64,000 nucleotides of DNA from Oscillospiraceae bacterium (GTDB lineage: Bacteria > Bacillota > Clostridia > Oscillospirales > Oscillospiraceae). The notes below the pieces were generated by a model. That model made no database searches and was not told where the DNA came from. It was given only the letters and a program-made list of their open reading frames with translations. The DNA lies in assembly GCA_022793095.1 (NCBI GenBank), contig JAAWCD010000054.1, forward strand, positions 1 through 64,000, written 5' to 3'. Positions 24,779-34,016 of this stretch are shown one piece after another (positions within the stretch are counted from its first letter, which is position 1; each line of letters starts with the position of its first letter). The position numbers and the translations under genes are program-made.

Positions 24779-25261
24779 TTACACTTTTACAGGCTGTTTT
24801 CCGGCAGTCTCAGCGAACTGCCGCAAAAACTCGTCATGCAGGGCCTCTTCGGCCCGCTTCCGGGCACTGACCGCTTCCTCGAAGGTTTTGTAGCTCCCCA
24901 GGTAATACCGCTTTCCCTTGAAGCAGATTGACGCCCGCCAGCGCTGTTTCTGTGCCCGCCAGTCCACACCGGGCACGCCGCTGGTGTTGTTCCGGCGGAT
25001 GGTTTTTGCCCGCAGCATTTCCACACAGGTGCCGTCGATGTAGGTCAGCCCCAGTCCCTTGTTGGGACTGCCCTTCGAGTCCAGGCAGCCACAGCTGGAG
25101 GCATGGCCGTTTCGCAGGCGGCTGGTACTGATGACAGCGTCCTTCCCGCAGTCACACCGGCACAGCCACGCTGTCCGGGTTCCGATGTTTTCCGCTGGGC
25201 CCAGAACGGTCAGATGCCCGTACCGCTGGCCAGTCAGGTCCAATTCTTTCCTTGAATACAC
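24779..25261 (-). CDS. AP2-domain DNA-binding protein
   Basis: 160-residue protein of a kind often carried by Firmicute phages and mobile elements. The N-terminal part has LTGQRYGHLTVL and a zinc-finger-like CRCDCGK...SSCGC cluster (residues about 34-61). The C-terminal part is an AP2/ERF domain (NTSGVPGVDWRAQKQRWRA, YYLGSYKTFEEAVSAR), the fold known from plant transcription factors and from HNH homing endonucleases. No HNH motif is present, so a DNA-binding role without cutting is likely. GTG start at 25261 behind GGAGGTGAG. It stands alone between long non-coding stretches. Confidence 0.83.
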   Translation of the reverse strand: MYSRKELDLTGQRYGHLTVLGPAENIGTRTAWLCRCDCGKDAVISTSRLRNGHASSCGCLDSKGSPNKGLGLTYIDGTCVEMLRAKTIRRNNTSGVPGVDWRAQKQRWRASICFKGKRYYLGSYKTFEEAVSARKRAEEALHDEFLRQFAETAGKQPVKV

Positions 25262-25658
25262 CGCTGCTCACCTCCCTCCAAGCTTCAGTGCGTTTCCCGA
25301 ACTTTACAAAAATGTGTACCTTCCTGTAAACTGGTCCTTCATCCTTTATTATAGGAAGAATACCACATATCGGTTCCATTTTCAATACCTATGCTGGTTT
25401 TTTTAACCACAAAAACGGATTGCAGAAAAGTACGCCTTTCTGTAGGCTGGTCCTTTGACATGCCATCATACGGTACAGTTTCCTGTCTCGTATGAGACGC
25501 CTCTATGGAATTTTCCATAAAAATGACAAAAAACTGTTCTTCCAATTGTACAAACCGCTTTTTTCTGAAATTCTTCCCTTTTCCCCTACACTTTTCTGGG
25601 TAATTTGATATAATACAAATGAACATACCGCTACGTTTCAAAAAAGGAGCTGAGTCCC
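25262..25658. other. Intergenic stretch without a supported gene
   Basis: About 400 AT-richer bases. I see two similar motifs (CCTGTAAACTGGTCCTTCAT near 25323 and TTCTGTAGGCTGGTCCTTTG near 25438) and an extended -10 promoter element at 25606. A 100-codon minus-strand frame (25339-25641) has no ribosome site or family resemblance. The stretch may hold the AP2 promoter and unknown regulatory sites. Confidence 0.5.
25606..25614 (+). promoter_or_regulatory. Extended -10 promoter of the glmU-prs unit
   Basis: TGATATAAT forms an extended -10 (TGn followed by TATAAT, 25609-25614) about 45 bases before the probable ribosome site AAGGAG at 25644-25649. No good -35 is visible, which is acceptable for extended -10 promoters. 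Confidence 0.6.
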
Positions 25659-26795
25659 ATAGTCTGTAAGCATGCCGTTATTGATATGCGCCAAAGCGGC
25701 GGACCGGGCCTGACGCAGAACCTGCTGTTTTGCCCCGCTGCCCACTGGCTGGTTCAAAGCCTCGCGGCAGCCGGCGTAGAGCACTTTTTCATCATCACCG
25801 GCGATTCCCTGACCTTCCCGGAGGGGTGTGAGGCGGTCTCTGGCCAGGACCCGGAGCTGGACGCCAAGCTGAAGGCCTTTGCCGCCCAGGCCGGGGGAGC
25901 TGTGCTGTCCGTCACCCGGCCGGTTTGGCTGTCCTATGCCGGCGCGGCCCTCCTCACGGGGAATGAGCCGCTTCCCGCCGGTGGAGAGGAGACCGGTATT
26001 TGGCGGACCTCCAACCTGGCGGAGCAAGGCTTGAGCGGCCTTGCCACAGGGGAGCCCTTTAGCCCCTCTGCCTGTGAGGAGCCCTTGGCTGTGGCCCTCC
26101 AGACCGCGGAGGACGTGGAAACGGCCCAGTACCTGGGCCGGTACGATGTGGTATTCCGGCACACGGCACGGGGCGTCCGTTTTTTGGACTTGGACACCGC
26201 TTACATCGATCCCACGGTGGAGATCGGCGCGGGCACGCTGATTCTGCCCGGCACCATTCTGCGGGGGAGAACTGTCATCGGGGAGAACTGCGAAATCGGC
26301 CCAAACACCATGATTCGAGACTGTGAAATCGGCCATGACACGGTGGTCAACGCCTCCCAGCTCAATGAATCCACGGTGGGCAGCCATACCAATGTGGGTC
26401 CCTTCGCCTACCTGCGGCCCAATTCCCATGTGGGCGACGCGGTGAAGGTGGGCGACTTTGTAGAGGTGAAAAATTCCAGCATTGGAGACGGAACCAAGAT
26501 TTCTCACTTGACCTATGTCGGGGACTCCGATGTGGGGGAGCAGGTGAACTTTGGCTGCGGCACCGTGACCGTCAACTACGATGGCAACCAGAAGTACCGG
26601 ACCACCATCGGGGACCGCTGCTTCCTGGGCTGCAACACCAACCTGGTGGCGCCGGTGACGGTGGAGGACGGAGCGTTTACCGCCGCAGGCACTACGGTTA
26701 CGGGACGGGTTCCCGCCGGCGCGTTAGCTATCGGCCGGGCCCGCCAGGAAAACAAAGAGGGTTGGGCCCTCCGGCACCGGGCAAAGAAGAAGTAA
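25659..26795 (+). CDS. glmU: GlmU-like protein lacking a working uridylyltransferase domain
   Basis: The C-terminal two-thirds are the left-handed beta-helix acetyltransferase of GlmU, with the catalytic SHLTYVGD histidine, FGCGTVTVNYDG, GCNTNLVAPV and ALAIGRARQENK. The N-terminal 150 residues are a shortened nucleotidyltransferase remnant without the LAAGxGTRM nucleotide loop, so only glucosamine-1-phosphate acetylation is expected; UDP transfer must be done elsewhere. The start is unclear. AAGGAG (25644-25649) lies nine bases before an ATA at 25659, whereas the first ATG (25686) has no site. ATA is rare as a start, so I give 25659 with doubt. It precedes prs, as in other Firmicutes. Confidence 0.75.
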   Translation: MVCKHAVIDMRQSGGPGLTQNLLFCPAAHWLVQSLAAAGVEHFFIITGDSLTFPEGCEAVSGQDPELDAKLKAFAAQAGGAVLSVTRPVWLSYAGAALLTGNEPLPAGGEETGIWRTSNLAEQGLSGLATGEPFSPSACEEPLAVALQTAEDVETAQYLGRYDVVFRHTARGVRFLDLDTAYIDPTVEIGAGTLILPGTILRGRTVIGENCEIGPNTMIRDCEIGHDTVVNASQLNESTVGSHTNVGPFAYLRPNSHVGDAVKVGDFVEVKNSSIGDGTKISHLTYVGDSDVGEQVNFGCGTVTVNYDGNQKYRTTIGDRCFLGCNTNLVAPVTVEDGAFTAAGTTVTGRVPAGALAIGRARQENKEGWALRHRAKKK

Positions 26796-26866
26796 CCGAG
26801 GAACAGAGGACCACATCCGGGGCCCCTGGCAGGCGGACTCCGGTTAGAGAAAAGGAGAGAATACTT

Positions 26867-27826
26867 ATGATCGCGCACGGAAAAGACGTCAAAATCTTCG
26901 CAGGCAACTCGAACCCCACGCTGGCCCAGGACATCTGCAAGGTGATGGGGACCACCCTGGGCAGCGCCGAGGTTGGCACCTTCTCCGACGGGGAAAAATC
27001 CGTCTCCATTTACGAGACCGTTCGGGGCTCCGACGTGTTTGTCGTACAGTCCACCTGCTCTCCGGTCAATGACAACCTGATGGAGATGCTCATCATGATT
27101 GACGCCCTGCGGCGGGCTTCCGCCGGCCGGATCACCGCAGTTATTCCCTATTTTGGATACGCCCGGCAGGACCGGAAGACCAAACCTCGAGATCCCATTT
27201 CCGCGAAGCTGGTGGCCAACCTGATTACACGAGCGGGCGCGGACCGGGTGCTGACCATGGACCTGCACGCCAACCAGATTCAGGGCTTCTTTGACATTCC
27301 TGTGGACAATCTGATGGGCTCTCCCATCTTTGTGGAGTATTTCACCAAGAAGTTTGTCGGCTGCCATGAGGAGGCCATGGTGGTTTCCCCTGACGTGGGC
27401 AGCGTGGCCCGCGCCCGTGCCTTCGCCCAGAAGCTGGACATGCCTCTGGCCATTGTGGACAAGCGCCGGCAGAAGGCCAATTCCTCGGAAGTGATGAATA
27501 TCATCGGCGATGTAAAGGACAAGCGGGTCATTCTGCTGGACGACATGGTGGACACGGGCGGATCTCTGTGCCATGCGGCCAAGGCGCTGGTGGAGATTGG
27601 CGGGGCGAAGTCGGTGACGGCCTGCGCGTCTCACGGTGTGCTTTCCGGCCCTGCGGTGCAGCGGATCAACGAATCCGCCCTGGACGAGGTGCTGTTTCTG
27701 GACACCATTCCCGCGCCCAAGGATATGAAGAGCAGCAAGATTCGCTATCTCTCTGTGGCCAACATGTTCGGCGACGCCATTGAGCGGATTTATGAGGAAA
27801 TTTCCATTTCCAAGCTGTTTTGGTAA
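26867..27826 (+). CDS. prs: Ribose-phosphate pyrophosphokinase
   Basis: 319-residue PRPP synthase, which makes phosphoribosyl pyrophosphate from ribose 5-phosphate and ATP for purine, pyrimidine, NAD, His and Trp synthesis. Hallmarks: FSDGEKSVSIYETVRGSDVFVVQS, the PRPP-synthase signature around DLHANQIQGFFDIPVDNL, and the PRPP loop VILLDDMVDTGGSL. The start is ATG at 26867 with AAAGGAGA; a longer frame from 26762 reads through the glmU tail. It follows the glmU-like gene by 71 bases and is typical in size. Confidence 0.96.
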   Translation: MIAHGKDVKIFAGNSNPTLAQDICKVMGTTLGSAEVGTFSDGEKSVSIYETVRGSDVFVVQSTCSPVNDNLMEMLIMIDALRRASAGRITAVIPYFGYARQDRKTKPRDPISAKLVANLITRAGADRVLTMDLHANQIQGFFDIPVDNLMGSPIFVEYFTKKFVGCHEEAMVVSPDVGSVARARAFAQKLDMPLAIVDKRRQKANSSEVMNIIGDVKDKRVILLDDMVDTGGSLCHAAKALVEIGGAKSVTACASHGVLSGPAVQRINESALDEVLFLDTIPAPKDMKSSKIRYLSVANMFGDAIERIYEEISISKLFW

Positions 27827-27853
27827 GCCCGCTTTCCGGATGCTGCTTGACCA

Positions 27854-27892
27854 GCCAAAGCCGCGGGAGCAGAAAGCTCCCGCGGCTTTGGC
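27854..27892 (+). terminator. Strong hairpin after prs
   Basis: A 17-bp perfect stem (27854-27870 with 27876-27892) around AGAAA. There is no T-run behind it, so it may stabilise the mRNA end or terminate only partly. Confidence 0.6.
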
Positions 27893-27939
27893 CAGTGTCC
27901 GGCGTATCTGTAAAATGATGTTTTGGGGAGAGTGTGACG

Positions 27940-28506
27940 GTGAGAACGGACATTCTGGACTTCTTGCAGAAAGAAATTTATGCCAGGTGCGGCAGAACGT
28001 CCAACCGGTTTGGAATGGGCGTCTACCACCATATTGCCGCGGTTGTGAAAAACAGTATGCTGCTGGCGGACCGGTACGGCGCGGACCGGGAAGTGGTTAT
28101 GGTCGCGGCCTGGCTCCACGACATCGCCTCTGTCACAGATGAGGCCCTCTACGAAAACCACCATATTTATGGTGCGGAAATGGCGGAAGAGCTTCTGACA
28201 AAGCTGGACTATGAGCCATCGAAAATCAGCCTGGTGCAAGATTGTATTCGGAATCATCGGGGAAGCGTCCGGTTGGACCGGCATAGAATCGAAGAAGTAT
28301 GTGTTGCGGATGCCGACGCCATTTCCCATTTTGACGCGGTTCCAAGCCTGCTGTATTTGGCCTTTGTGAACCATCAGATGGGGATGGAGGAGGGAATCCG
28401 CTTTGTCCGGGATAAGCTGGAGCGAAGCTATCAGAAAATGTCTCAGGAAAGCAAAGAATTCTATCAGGAAAAGTACCGGACTGTGATGAATGTTTTGGCT
28501 TTTTAA
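27940..28506 (+). CDS. HD-domain hydrolase
   Basis: 188-residue HD-superfamily metal-dependent phosphohydrolase. The metal site shows H in YHHIAAV, the HD pair in AAWLHDIAS and a late D in VADADAISH. Relatives act on nucleotides or small phosphoesters, but the substrate of this subfamily is unknown. GTG at 27940 is preferred, nine bases behind GGGGAG; a GTG two codons earlier is too close to the site. It lies between prs and pth on the same strand and ends in a terminator. Confidence 0.82.
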   Translation: MRTDILDFLQKEIYARCGRTSNRFGMGVYHHIAAVVKNSMLLADRYGADREVVMVAAWLHDIASVTDEALYENHHIYGAEMAEELLTKLDYEPSKISLVQDCIRNHRGSVRLDRHRIEEVCVADADAISHFDAVPSLLYLAFVNHQMGMEEGIRFVRDKLERSYQKMSQESKEFYQEKYRTVMNVLAF

Positions 28507-28522
28507 ATTGGATAAGCTTGAT

Positions 28523-28554
28523 GCTCCCCCCTGTCTTTGGACATGGGGGCTTTT
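28523..28554 (+). terminator. Terminator after the HD gene
   Basis: CCCCCTGTC pairs with GACATGGGGG (one bulge) around TTTG, followed by CTTTT. Confidence 0.7.
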
Positions 28555-28574
28555 GGGCGTTCCTAGAGTATGCG

Positions 28575-28670
28575 GTTTAACGTTCTTTTTTCTTCGTTTC
28601 ATCCGAAGGGCCGGACTCACTCAGATTTTTCTGCGAAAAATCAAGTGCAGTTCCATCGTTCGAGAACAAG
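28575..28670 (+). repeat. Diverged long-form hairpin repeat
   Basis: Starts GTTTAACGTTCTTTTTTCTTC and contains an insert homologous to those at 19791 and 20875: TCCGAAGGG, GGACTCACTC, GATTTTTCTGCG and AAAAATCAAGTG in the same order. It lies just before the pth ribosome site, as a start-side copy. Confidence 0.75.
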
Positions 28671-28696
28671 GAGAGGAAGAGAAACGGAGGTAATAT

Positions 28697-29293
28697 ATGT
28701 TTTTTGGAATACAGAGCTCCGGAGTGGACTGGCTGGTGGTGGGGCTGGGCAACCCCGGAGACCAGTACGAAAACACCCGCCACAACGTGGGCTTTCTTGT
28801 GGCGGACGAGCTGGGCGAACGCCAGCACAAGGCGATTCAGCGCCTGAAGTACAAGGCCCTCACTGCTGTTATGGAGCTGGGGGGCTGCAAGGCTCTGGTT
28901 ATGAAGCCTGTGACCTACATGAACCTGTCCGGAGAAGCGGTCCGGGCTGCCGCGCAGTTCTATAAAATTCCGCCGGAGCGGGTGCTGGTCATCTCAGATG
29001 ATGTTTCCCTGCCAGTTGGGCGGCTGCGGGTGCGGAAAAGCGGCTCCGCCGGCGGGCACAACGGGCTGAAGAGCATTATTGGACAGCTGGGCAGCGACCA
29101 GTTTCCCCGGCTGAAGGTCGGCGTGGGGGAGAAGCCCCATCCTGACTATGACCTGGCGGACTGGGTGCTGGGCCGGTTCCAGGGGGAAGACAAAAAAGCG
29201 ATTGATGCCGCTGTCCAGCGGGCCGCCGACGCAGTGGAGTGTGTTCTGGCCAAAGGTATTCCCGAGGCCATGAACCGATATAATAGCAAATGA
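28697..29293 (+). CDS. pth: Peptidyl-tRNA hydrolase
   Basis: 198-residue Pth, which frees tRNA from peptidyl-tRNA dropped by ribosomes. The catalytic His29 is in ENTRHNVGF, followed by KPVTYMNLSG and ISDDVSLPVGRLRVRKSGSAGGHNGLKS, both diagnostic. ATG at 28697 has GGAGGTAATAT upstream. The stop overlaps the next gene's ATG (ATGA), which couples translation. prs-pth-mfd order is common in Firmicutes. Confidence 0.96.
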   Translation: MFFGIQSSGVDWLVVGLGNPGDQYENTRHNVGFLVADELGERQHKAIQRLKYKALTAVMELGGCKALVMKPVTYMNLSGEAVRAAAQFYKIPPERVLVISDDVSLPVGRLRVRKSGSAGGHNGLKSIIGQLGSDQFPRLKVGVGEKPHPDYDLADWVLGRFQGEDKKAIDAAVQRAADAVECVLAKGIPEAMNRYNSK

Positions 29294-30342
29294 GGGGCGA
29301 ACGGCTGGCTTGGCCCGATCTGCTGAAGGGCACCGGCATTTTCCTGGTCACTCTGGGCCACTCCGCGCTGGTGGACAAAACGGTCATAGCGTGGATTTAC
29401 ACCTTTCATATGCCCCTCTTCTTTTTCCTCAGCGGATACTTTTTCAACCGGCAGGAAGGAACCGTTTGGAACACCATCCGCCACAAGGCTTTTCCTGTTC
29501 TGGCCCCTATGGCGGCATACAGCCTGTGCCGCTGGGTTTGGGGCGGGGTTTCCGCGCTGACAGAGGGCGGCGCGGTGGATTTCCGGCCTCTGCTGGGGAT
29601 TCTGCTCCAGTGGGGCGGGACGGACTTTGACGGCTATGTGTGGTTTTTCGCCGGACTGTTTTCCGCTGAGTGCATATTTGCCCTCCTGCTTCAGCGTATG
29701 GAGGGGCGGCCTCTGCGTTTGCTGGGCGTGTGCTCTGCCCTGGCGCTGGCAGTCTGGCTGGGATCCCGTGCGGGGCTGCCCCGGCTGCCCTGGCATGTGG
29801 ACGGGGGATGCCTGCTGCTGCCCTACCTCTGCCTGGGCTGGGTGGTCCGGCGGTATGAAGAGAAAATTGACCAGGTTCTGGCGTCTCGAAAGAGGGAGGC
29901 GCTGGTCATTTTAGGACTGATCGGGGTGCAGCTTGTGAGCGCGCTTGTCAATTTGCGGCTGGGTCCCACTCGGATTGACTACAATCTCCGGCTGCTGAAC
30001 GAGTATGTTACCGCCTATCTGGCGGGAGCGTCCGGGATTGGGTGGGTCTGGCTCCTGGGACGGAAGCTGCCCGCGCCCCGATGCCTTACCTTTGTGGGCG
30101 AATACAGTGCGGTCTATTACTGCGTTGGCTGGATTGGATCCAATATCGCGCACAGGCTTGTATGGATGACGGTGCCCGTCAGGGGACTGCCGCTGCTGGG
30201 AGTTCACCTGCTGGGAATGTGGGTTCTGCCTCTGCCGCTGGTTCTTGGCGTGATGCGGCTTTGCCCGGAGCTGATCGGGAAGAAGAGACGGGCTAGTTTG
30301 AAGCCGGTTCAACATGAAACCCGCCGCAGTACGTCAGTTTAA
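29290..30342 (+). CDS. Membrane acyltransferase, family 3
   Basis: 350-residue polytopic protein with about ten spans, of the acyltransferase-3 type that O-acetylates surface sugars and other acceptors. The N-terminal DLLKGTGIFLVTLGHSAL holds the family's catalytic-type His, and TFHMPLFFFLSGYFF follows. It overlaps pth by four bases and precedes mfd, which is an unusual insertion in this otherwise conserved housekeeping order. The acceptor is unknown; a cell-wall or polysaccharide target is plausible given the window. Confidence 0.85.
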   Translation: MRGERLAWPDLLKGTGIFLVTLGHSALVDKTVIAWIYTFHMPLFFFLSGYFFNRQEGTVWNTIRHKAFPVLAPMAAYSLCRWVWGGVSALTEGGAVDFRPLLGILLQWGGTDFDGYVWFFAGLFSAECIFALLLQRMEGRPLRLLGVCSALALAVWLGSRAGLPRLPWHVDGGCLLLPYLCLGWVVRRYEEKIDQVLASRKREALVILGLIGVQLVSALVNLRLGPTRIDYNLRLLNEYVTAYLAGASGIGWVWLLGRKLPAPRCLTFVGEYSAVYYCVGWIGSNIAHRLVWMTVPVRGLPLLGVHLLGMWVLPLPLVLGVMRLCPELIGKKRRASLKPVQHETRRSTSV

Positions 30343-30376
30343 AGTTCTTTTGCTTCTTTTCTTTCAAGAAAAGAAG
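30337..30376 (+). repeat. Hairpin repeat before mfd
   Basis: Forward short copy (GTTTAAAGTTCTTTTGCTTC, then a CTTTTCTT/AAGAAAAG stem). It covers the last codons of the acyltransferase gene and ends directly at the mfd ribosome site. Confidence 0.9.
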
Positions 30377-30390
30377 AGGAGGTGTGTACG

Positions 30391-33300
30391 TTGCAAAAGC
30401 TGCTTTCCATCCTGGACAAAGTGCCGGAGTTTGAAAATTTACTCCGTCAGATCGACGCGGGCCGCTGCCCTGTTGCCTTGTCCGGCCTTTCCGCTGTCCA
30501 CCGGGCCCACTTCGCCGCCGCCCTCCAGGCCAAAACTGGCCGGCCGGTGGTTGTCCTCTGTGCCGACGAAGGCGAGGCCCAGCGCATGACGCGGGACCTT
30601 TCCGCCTTCTCCGGCCTTCCCGCCGCCCTCTTGTATGGCCGGGAATTCCTGTTCCATAACGCCGCCACCGTCTCCCGCCAATGGGAGCACCGGCGGCTTT
30701 CTGCCCTTTACCGGCTCTCCAAGGGAGAAATTCCGCTCCTGGCTGCCACTGCCGAGGGCTTTCTCCAGCGCACGCTGCCCCCTGACCGGCTGGCTCAGGC
30801 CGCCCTGACCCTCCAGCCCGGCGGGAGCTACGACCTGAACGCCCTCACCCACACCCTCACCGTGGGCGGCTACACCCGCTGCGAGCAGGTGGAGGGCCCC
30901 GGTCAGTTCGCCCTTCGAGGCGGTATTCTGGACGTTTTCTCTCCTGCCATGGAGGCCCCCATCCGGGCCGAGTTCTGGGGCGACGAGCTGGACGCCATGG
31001 GTCTATTTGACCCTGTCTCCCAGCGCCGGACTGAAAATATTCCCTCCGCTGTACTGCTGCCTGCCGCTGAAACGCTGCCTCAGCTGGCCCCCGGCGGCGT
31101 GCTGGGTCTGGTGGAGTCTATCGAGCGCCTGCGCGTCAAGCTGTCCAAAAAGAACAGCAGCGCCAAGCTGCTGGAAACCCTGGCCGGAGACAGCCAGCGT
31201 CTGGCGGAGCTCGCTTCCTTTCCCGCCGCTGACCGCTATCTGGACCTCATTTATCCGGACTTCGCTTCCGCCGCGGACTACCTGCCGCCGGATGCTCTGG
31301 TGCTCTGGTCGGAGAGCGGCCGGGTGCTGGAGGCGGGCAAAAACTACCGCTGGCGGCTTCAGGAGGACGTGAACACCCTGTTGGAGGGGGGCGTTCTGGC
31401 GGGAGAGATCGCCCGCTACGCCATGGAGGCCGGCGAGCTGACCCACCGCCTGGGGGACTTCCCCAACGCCTACCTGGACTCGTTCCTGACCGCCCAATAC
31501 CCGGACAGTCCTCGGGCGGTGCTGTCCGTCTCCGCCAAAATTCTGCCGTCCTTCGGGGCCAGCCTGGAGACGGCGGTTTCTGATTTGACGCACTACCAAA
31601 ATGCGGGCATCGCGGCCATTGTGCTGTGCTCCTCGGAGCAGCGGGCCAACGCCCTGAGCCAGCTCATGCGAGAGCAGAAGGTGAAGACCGGACTGGATTT
31701 GAAGCTCCACGACCTGCCTGGGGCGGGGAAGAGCGTCATCGCCTTGGGAGGGCTGTCCTCCGGACTGGAGTACCCAGCCGCCGGAGTGGCGGTGCTCACC
31801 GAAGGCAGCGGTGTGCCCGCCAAACGGAAAAAAGCCGTCAAGTCCGCTACCAACCGGCAGAAGCTGGACAGCTACACCGACCTCACGCCTGGCGGCCTGG
31901 TGGTCCACGAGCACCACGGCATCGGCCGCTTCGTGGAGATGACCAAGATGACGGTGGACGGACTGGAAAAGGACTATGTGAAAATTGCCTTCGCCGGGGC
32001 AGACACCCTGTATGTGCCCGCCACCCAGCTGGACCTCATCTCCAAGTACATCGGCGCGGGGGAGGAGGGTACCGGAGCGAGGCTCTCCAAGCTGGGGGGC
32101 ACGGACTGGGCCAAGACCAAAGCCAGGGCCAAGGCGGCCGCCAAGGACCTGGCTAAGGGCCTCATTCAGCTCTACGCCCAGCGCCAGCGCCAGCCGGGCT
32201 ACGCGTTCCACCCGGATGACCCATGGCAGAAGGAGTTTGAGGATAAATTCGAGTACGCCGAGACTGACGACCAGCTTCGCTGTGTGGCGGAGATCAAGTC
32301 GGACATGGAGCAGTCCATTCCCATGGACCGGCTGCTATGCGGCGATGTGGGCTACGGCAAGACAGAGGTGGCCCTTCGGGCGGTGATGAAATGCGTGCTG
32401 GAGGGAAAACAGGCGGCTATCCTGGTGCCCACCACCGTGCTGGCCAACCAGCACTTTCAGACCGCCTCCAAGCGGTTTGCCGGCTATCCGGTCAAAGTGG
32501 ATATGCTCAGCCGCTTCCGGACCCCCAAGCAGAAGAAGCTGACCCTGGCAGCGGTAAAGGACGGGGCGGTGGATGTGCTCATTGGCACTCACAGCCTGCT
32601 GAACAAGGGCCTGGAGTTCAAGGACCTGGGCCTCCTCGTCATCGATGAGGAGCAGCGGTTTGGCGTGGCCCACAAGGAGCGGCTGAAGGAGATGAGCCGC
32701 CAGGTGGACGTGCTCACCCTGTCCGCCACCCCGATTCCCCGGACGCTGAACATGGCTCTGTCCGGCCTGCGGGACATGTCCACCATCGAGGAGCCGCCCC
32801 AGGACCGGCAGCCGGTGCAGACCTACGTGCTGGAGCACGACTGGTCGGTGCTGGCGGACGCCATGCGCCGGGAGACAGGACGGGGCGGGCAGGTGTACTA
32901 CCTCCATAACCGGGTGGAGACCATCAGCCGGACCGCAGCCCGGATACAGGAGATGCTGGGCGAGGAGGTCCGGGTCGGTGTGGGCCACGGCAAGATGAGC
33001 GAGGACGAGCTCAACGACGTGATGCAGCGGATGGTGGACGGAGACCTGGACGTGCTGGTCTGTACGACGATCATCGAGACGGGCATTGACATCTCCAACG
33101 TGAACACCCTGATTATTGAGGACGCGGACAAGATGGGGTTGGCTCAGCTCCACCAGATCCGGGGCCGGGTGGGCCGGTCGTCCCGGCGGGCCTTCGCCTA
33201 CCTTTCCTACCGGAAGGGGAAGGTGCTCACGGAGGTGGCGGCAAAGCGGCTGTCCGCCATTCGGGAGTTCGCGGAGTTTGGATCCGGCTTCAAAATCGCC

Positions 33301-33885
33301 ATGCGGGACCTGGAGATCCGGGGAGCGGGCAATTTGCTGGGGCCGGAGCAGTCGGGTTTTTTGACCAACGTGGGCTACGACATGTATTTGAAGCTGCTGG
33401 AGGAGGCGGTTTTGGAGGAGAAAGGGGAGAACCCGGTCCAGAAGACGGAGTGCGCCGCCGACCTGGCGGTGTCCGCCAACATTCCGGACCGGTATGTACC
33501 CTCGCCGGAGCAGCGGATGGACCTCTACCGCCGCATTGCCCGAATTCGGAGCGAGGAGGATGCGGATGATGTGGTGGATGAGCTCATTGACCGGTACGGA
33601 GACCCGCCCCGGAGCGTAAACAATCTGATTTCCGTGGCCCTGCTGCGGGCGGCGGCGGCCCGGTGCGGCATTTCCGACATTGGGCAGAAGGGCGGGTGCC
33701 TCAACTTCACTCTGAGCCAGTTTGACCTGCGGCAAATCTCCGCCCTGTGCGGCGCGGAGAAATACAAGGGCCGGATTCTCTTTTCCGCCGGTGAGAATCC
33801 CATGCTGTCTCTGCGGCTGAAGAAGGGGGAGGATGTGCTGAGGCTGGGCCAGGAGCTGCTCAACGCCTATGAGGCGCTGGCCTGA
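30391..33885 (+). CDS. mfd: Transcription-repair coupling factor Mfd
   Basis: 1164-residue ATP-dependent translocase that removes stalled RNA polymerase and recruits UvrA. UvrB-like N-terminal module (1-340), RNA-polymerase interaction domain (about 500-560: TPGGLVVHEHHGIGRFVEM), then helicase motifs: Walker A GDVGYGKTE at about 651-659, DEEQ at 752-755, LSATPIPRTLNMAL and the TRG region, and a C-terminal D7 domain. The start is TTG at 30391, eight bases after AGGAGG (30377-30382); a GTG at 30382 overlaps the site itself. Typical length, intact. Confidence 0.95.
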   Translation: MQKLLSILDKVPEFENLLRQIDAGRCPVALSGLSAVHRAHFAAALQAKTGRPVVVLCADEGEAQRMTRDLSAFSGLPAALLYGREFLFHNAATVSRQWEHRRLSALYRLSKGEIPLLAATAEGFLQRTLPPDRLAQAALTLQPGGSYDLNALTHTLTVGGYTRCEQVEGPGQFALRGGILDVFSPAMEAPIRAEFWGDELDAMGLFDPVSQRRTENIPSAVLLPAAETLPQLAPGGVLGLVESIERLRVKLSKKNSSAKLLETLAGDSQRLAELASFPAADRYLDLIYPDFASAADYLPPDALVLWSESGRVLEAGKNYRWRLQEDVNTLLEGGVLAGEIARYAMEAGELTHRLGDFPNAYLDSFLTAQYPDSPRAVLSVSAKILPSFGASLETAVSDLTHYQNAGIAAIVLCSSEQRANALSQLMREQKVKTGLDLKLHDLPGAGKSVIALGGLSSGLEYPAAGVAVLTEGSGVPAKRKKAVKSATNRQKLDSYTDLTPGGLVVHEHHGIGRFVEMTKMTVDGLEKDYVKIAFAGADTLYVPATQLDLISKYIGAGEEGTGARLSKLGGTDWAKTKARAKAAAKDLAKGLIQLYAQRQRQPGYAFHPDDPWQKEFEDKFEYAETDDQLRCVAEIKSDMEQSIPMDRLLCGDVGYGKTEVALRAVMKCVLEGKQAAILVPTTVLANQHFQTASKRFAGYPVKVDMLSRFRTPKQKKLTLAAVKDGAVDVLIGTHSLLNKGLEFKDLGLLVIDEEQRFGVAHKERLKEMSRQVDVLTLSATPIPRTLNMALSGLRDMSTIEEPPQDRQPVQTYVLEHDWSVLADAMRRETGRGGQVYYLHNRVETISRTAARIQEMLGEEVRVGVGHGKMSEDELNDVMQRMVDGDLDVLVCTTIIETGIDISNVNTLIIEDADKMGLAQLHQIRGRVGRSSRRAFAYLSYRKGKVLTEVAAKRLSAIREFAEFGSGFKIAMRDLEIRGAGNLLGPEQSGFLTNVGYDMYLKLLEEAVLEEKGENPVQKTECAADLAVSANIPDRYVPSPEQRMDLYRRIARIRSEEDADDVVDELIDRYGDPPRSVNNLISVALLRAAAARCGISDIGQKGGCLNFTLSQFDLRQISALCGAEKYKGRILFSAGENPMLSLRLKKGEDVLRLGQELLNAYEALA

Positions 33886-33942
33886 GATCTGGGTGCTGCT
33901 GAAAGCCGCTTCGCGGCATGATGGATCTGCCCATATTGAACA

Positions 33943-33974
33943 TCCGGGAGCTGCCTGGATAGACAGCTCCCGGA
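33943..33974 (+). terminator. Hairpin between mfd and the phosphatase gene
   Basis: TCCGGGAGCTG and CAGCTCCCGGA around a ten-base loop, between two convergent genes. A T-run is missing on the plus side, so this is a moderate terminator candidate for either strand. Confidence 0.55.
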
Positions 33975-34016
33975 TAGACTTGGATGTTTCACACGTTGAA
34001 CACAGCCGCCAATCAG

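Noticed and set aside
25339..25641. 100-codon minus-strand frame upstream of the glmU-like gene
   Set aside because: No ribosome site, no recognisable family and AT-rich intergenic composition; it also overlaps the promoter region.
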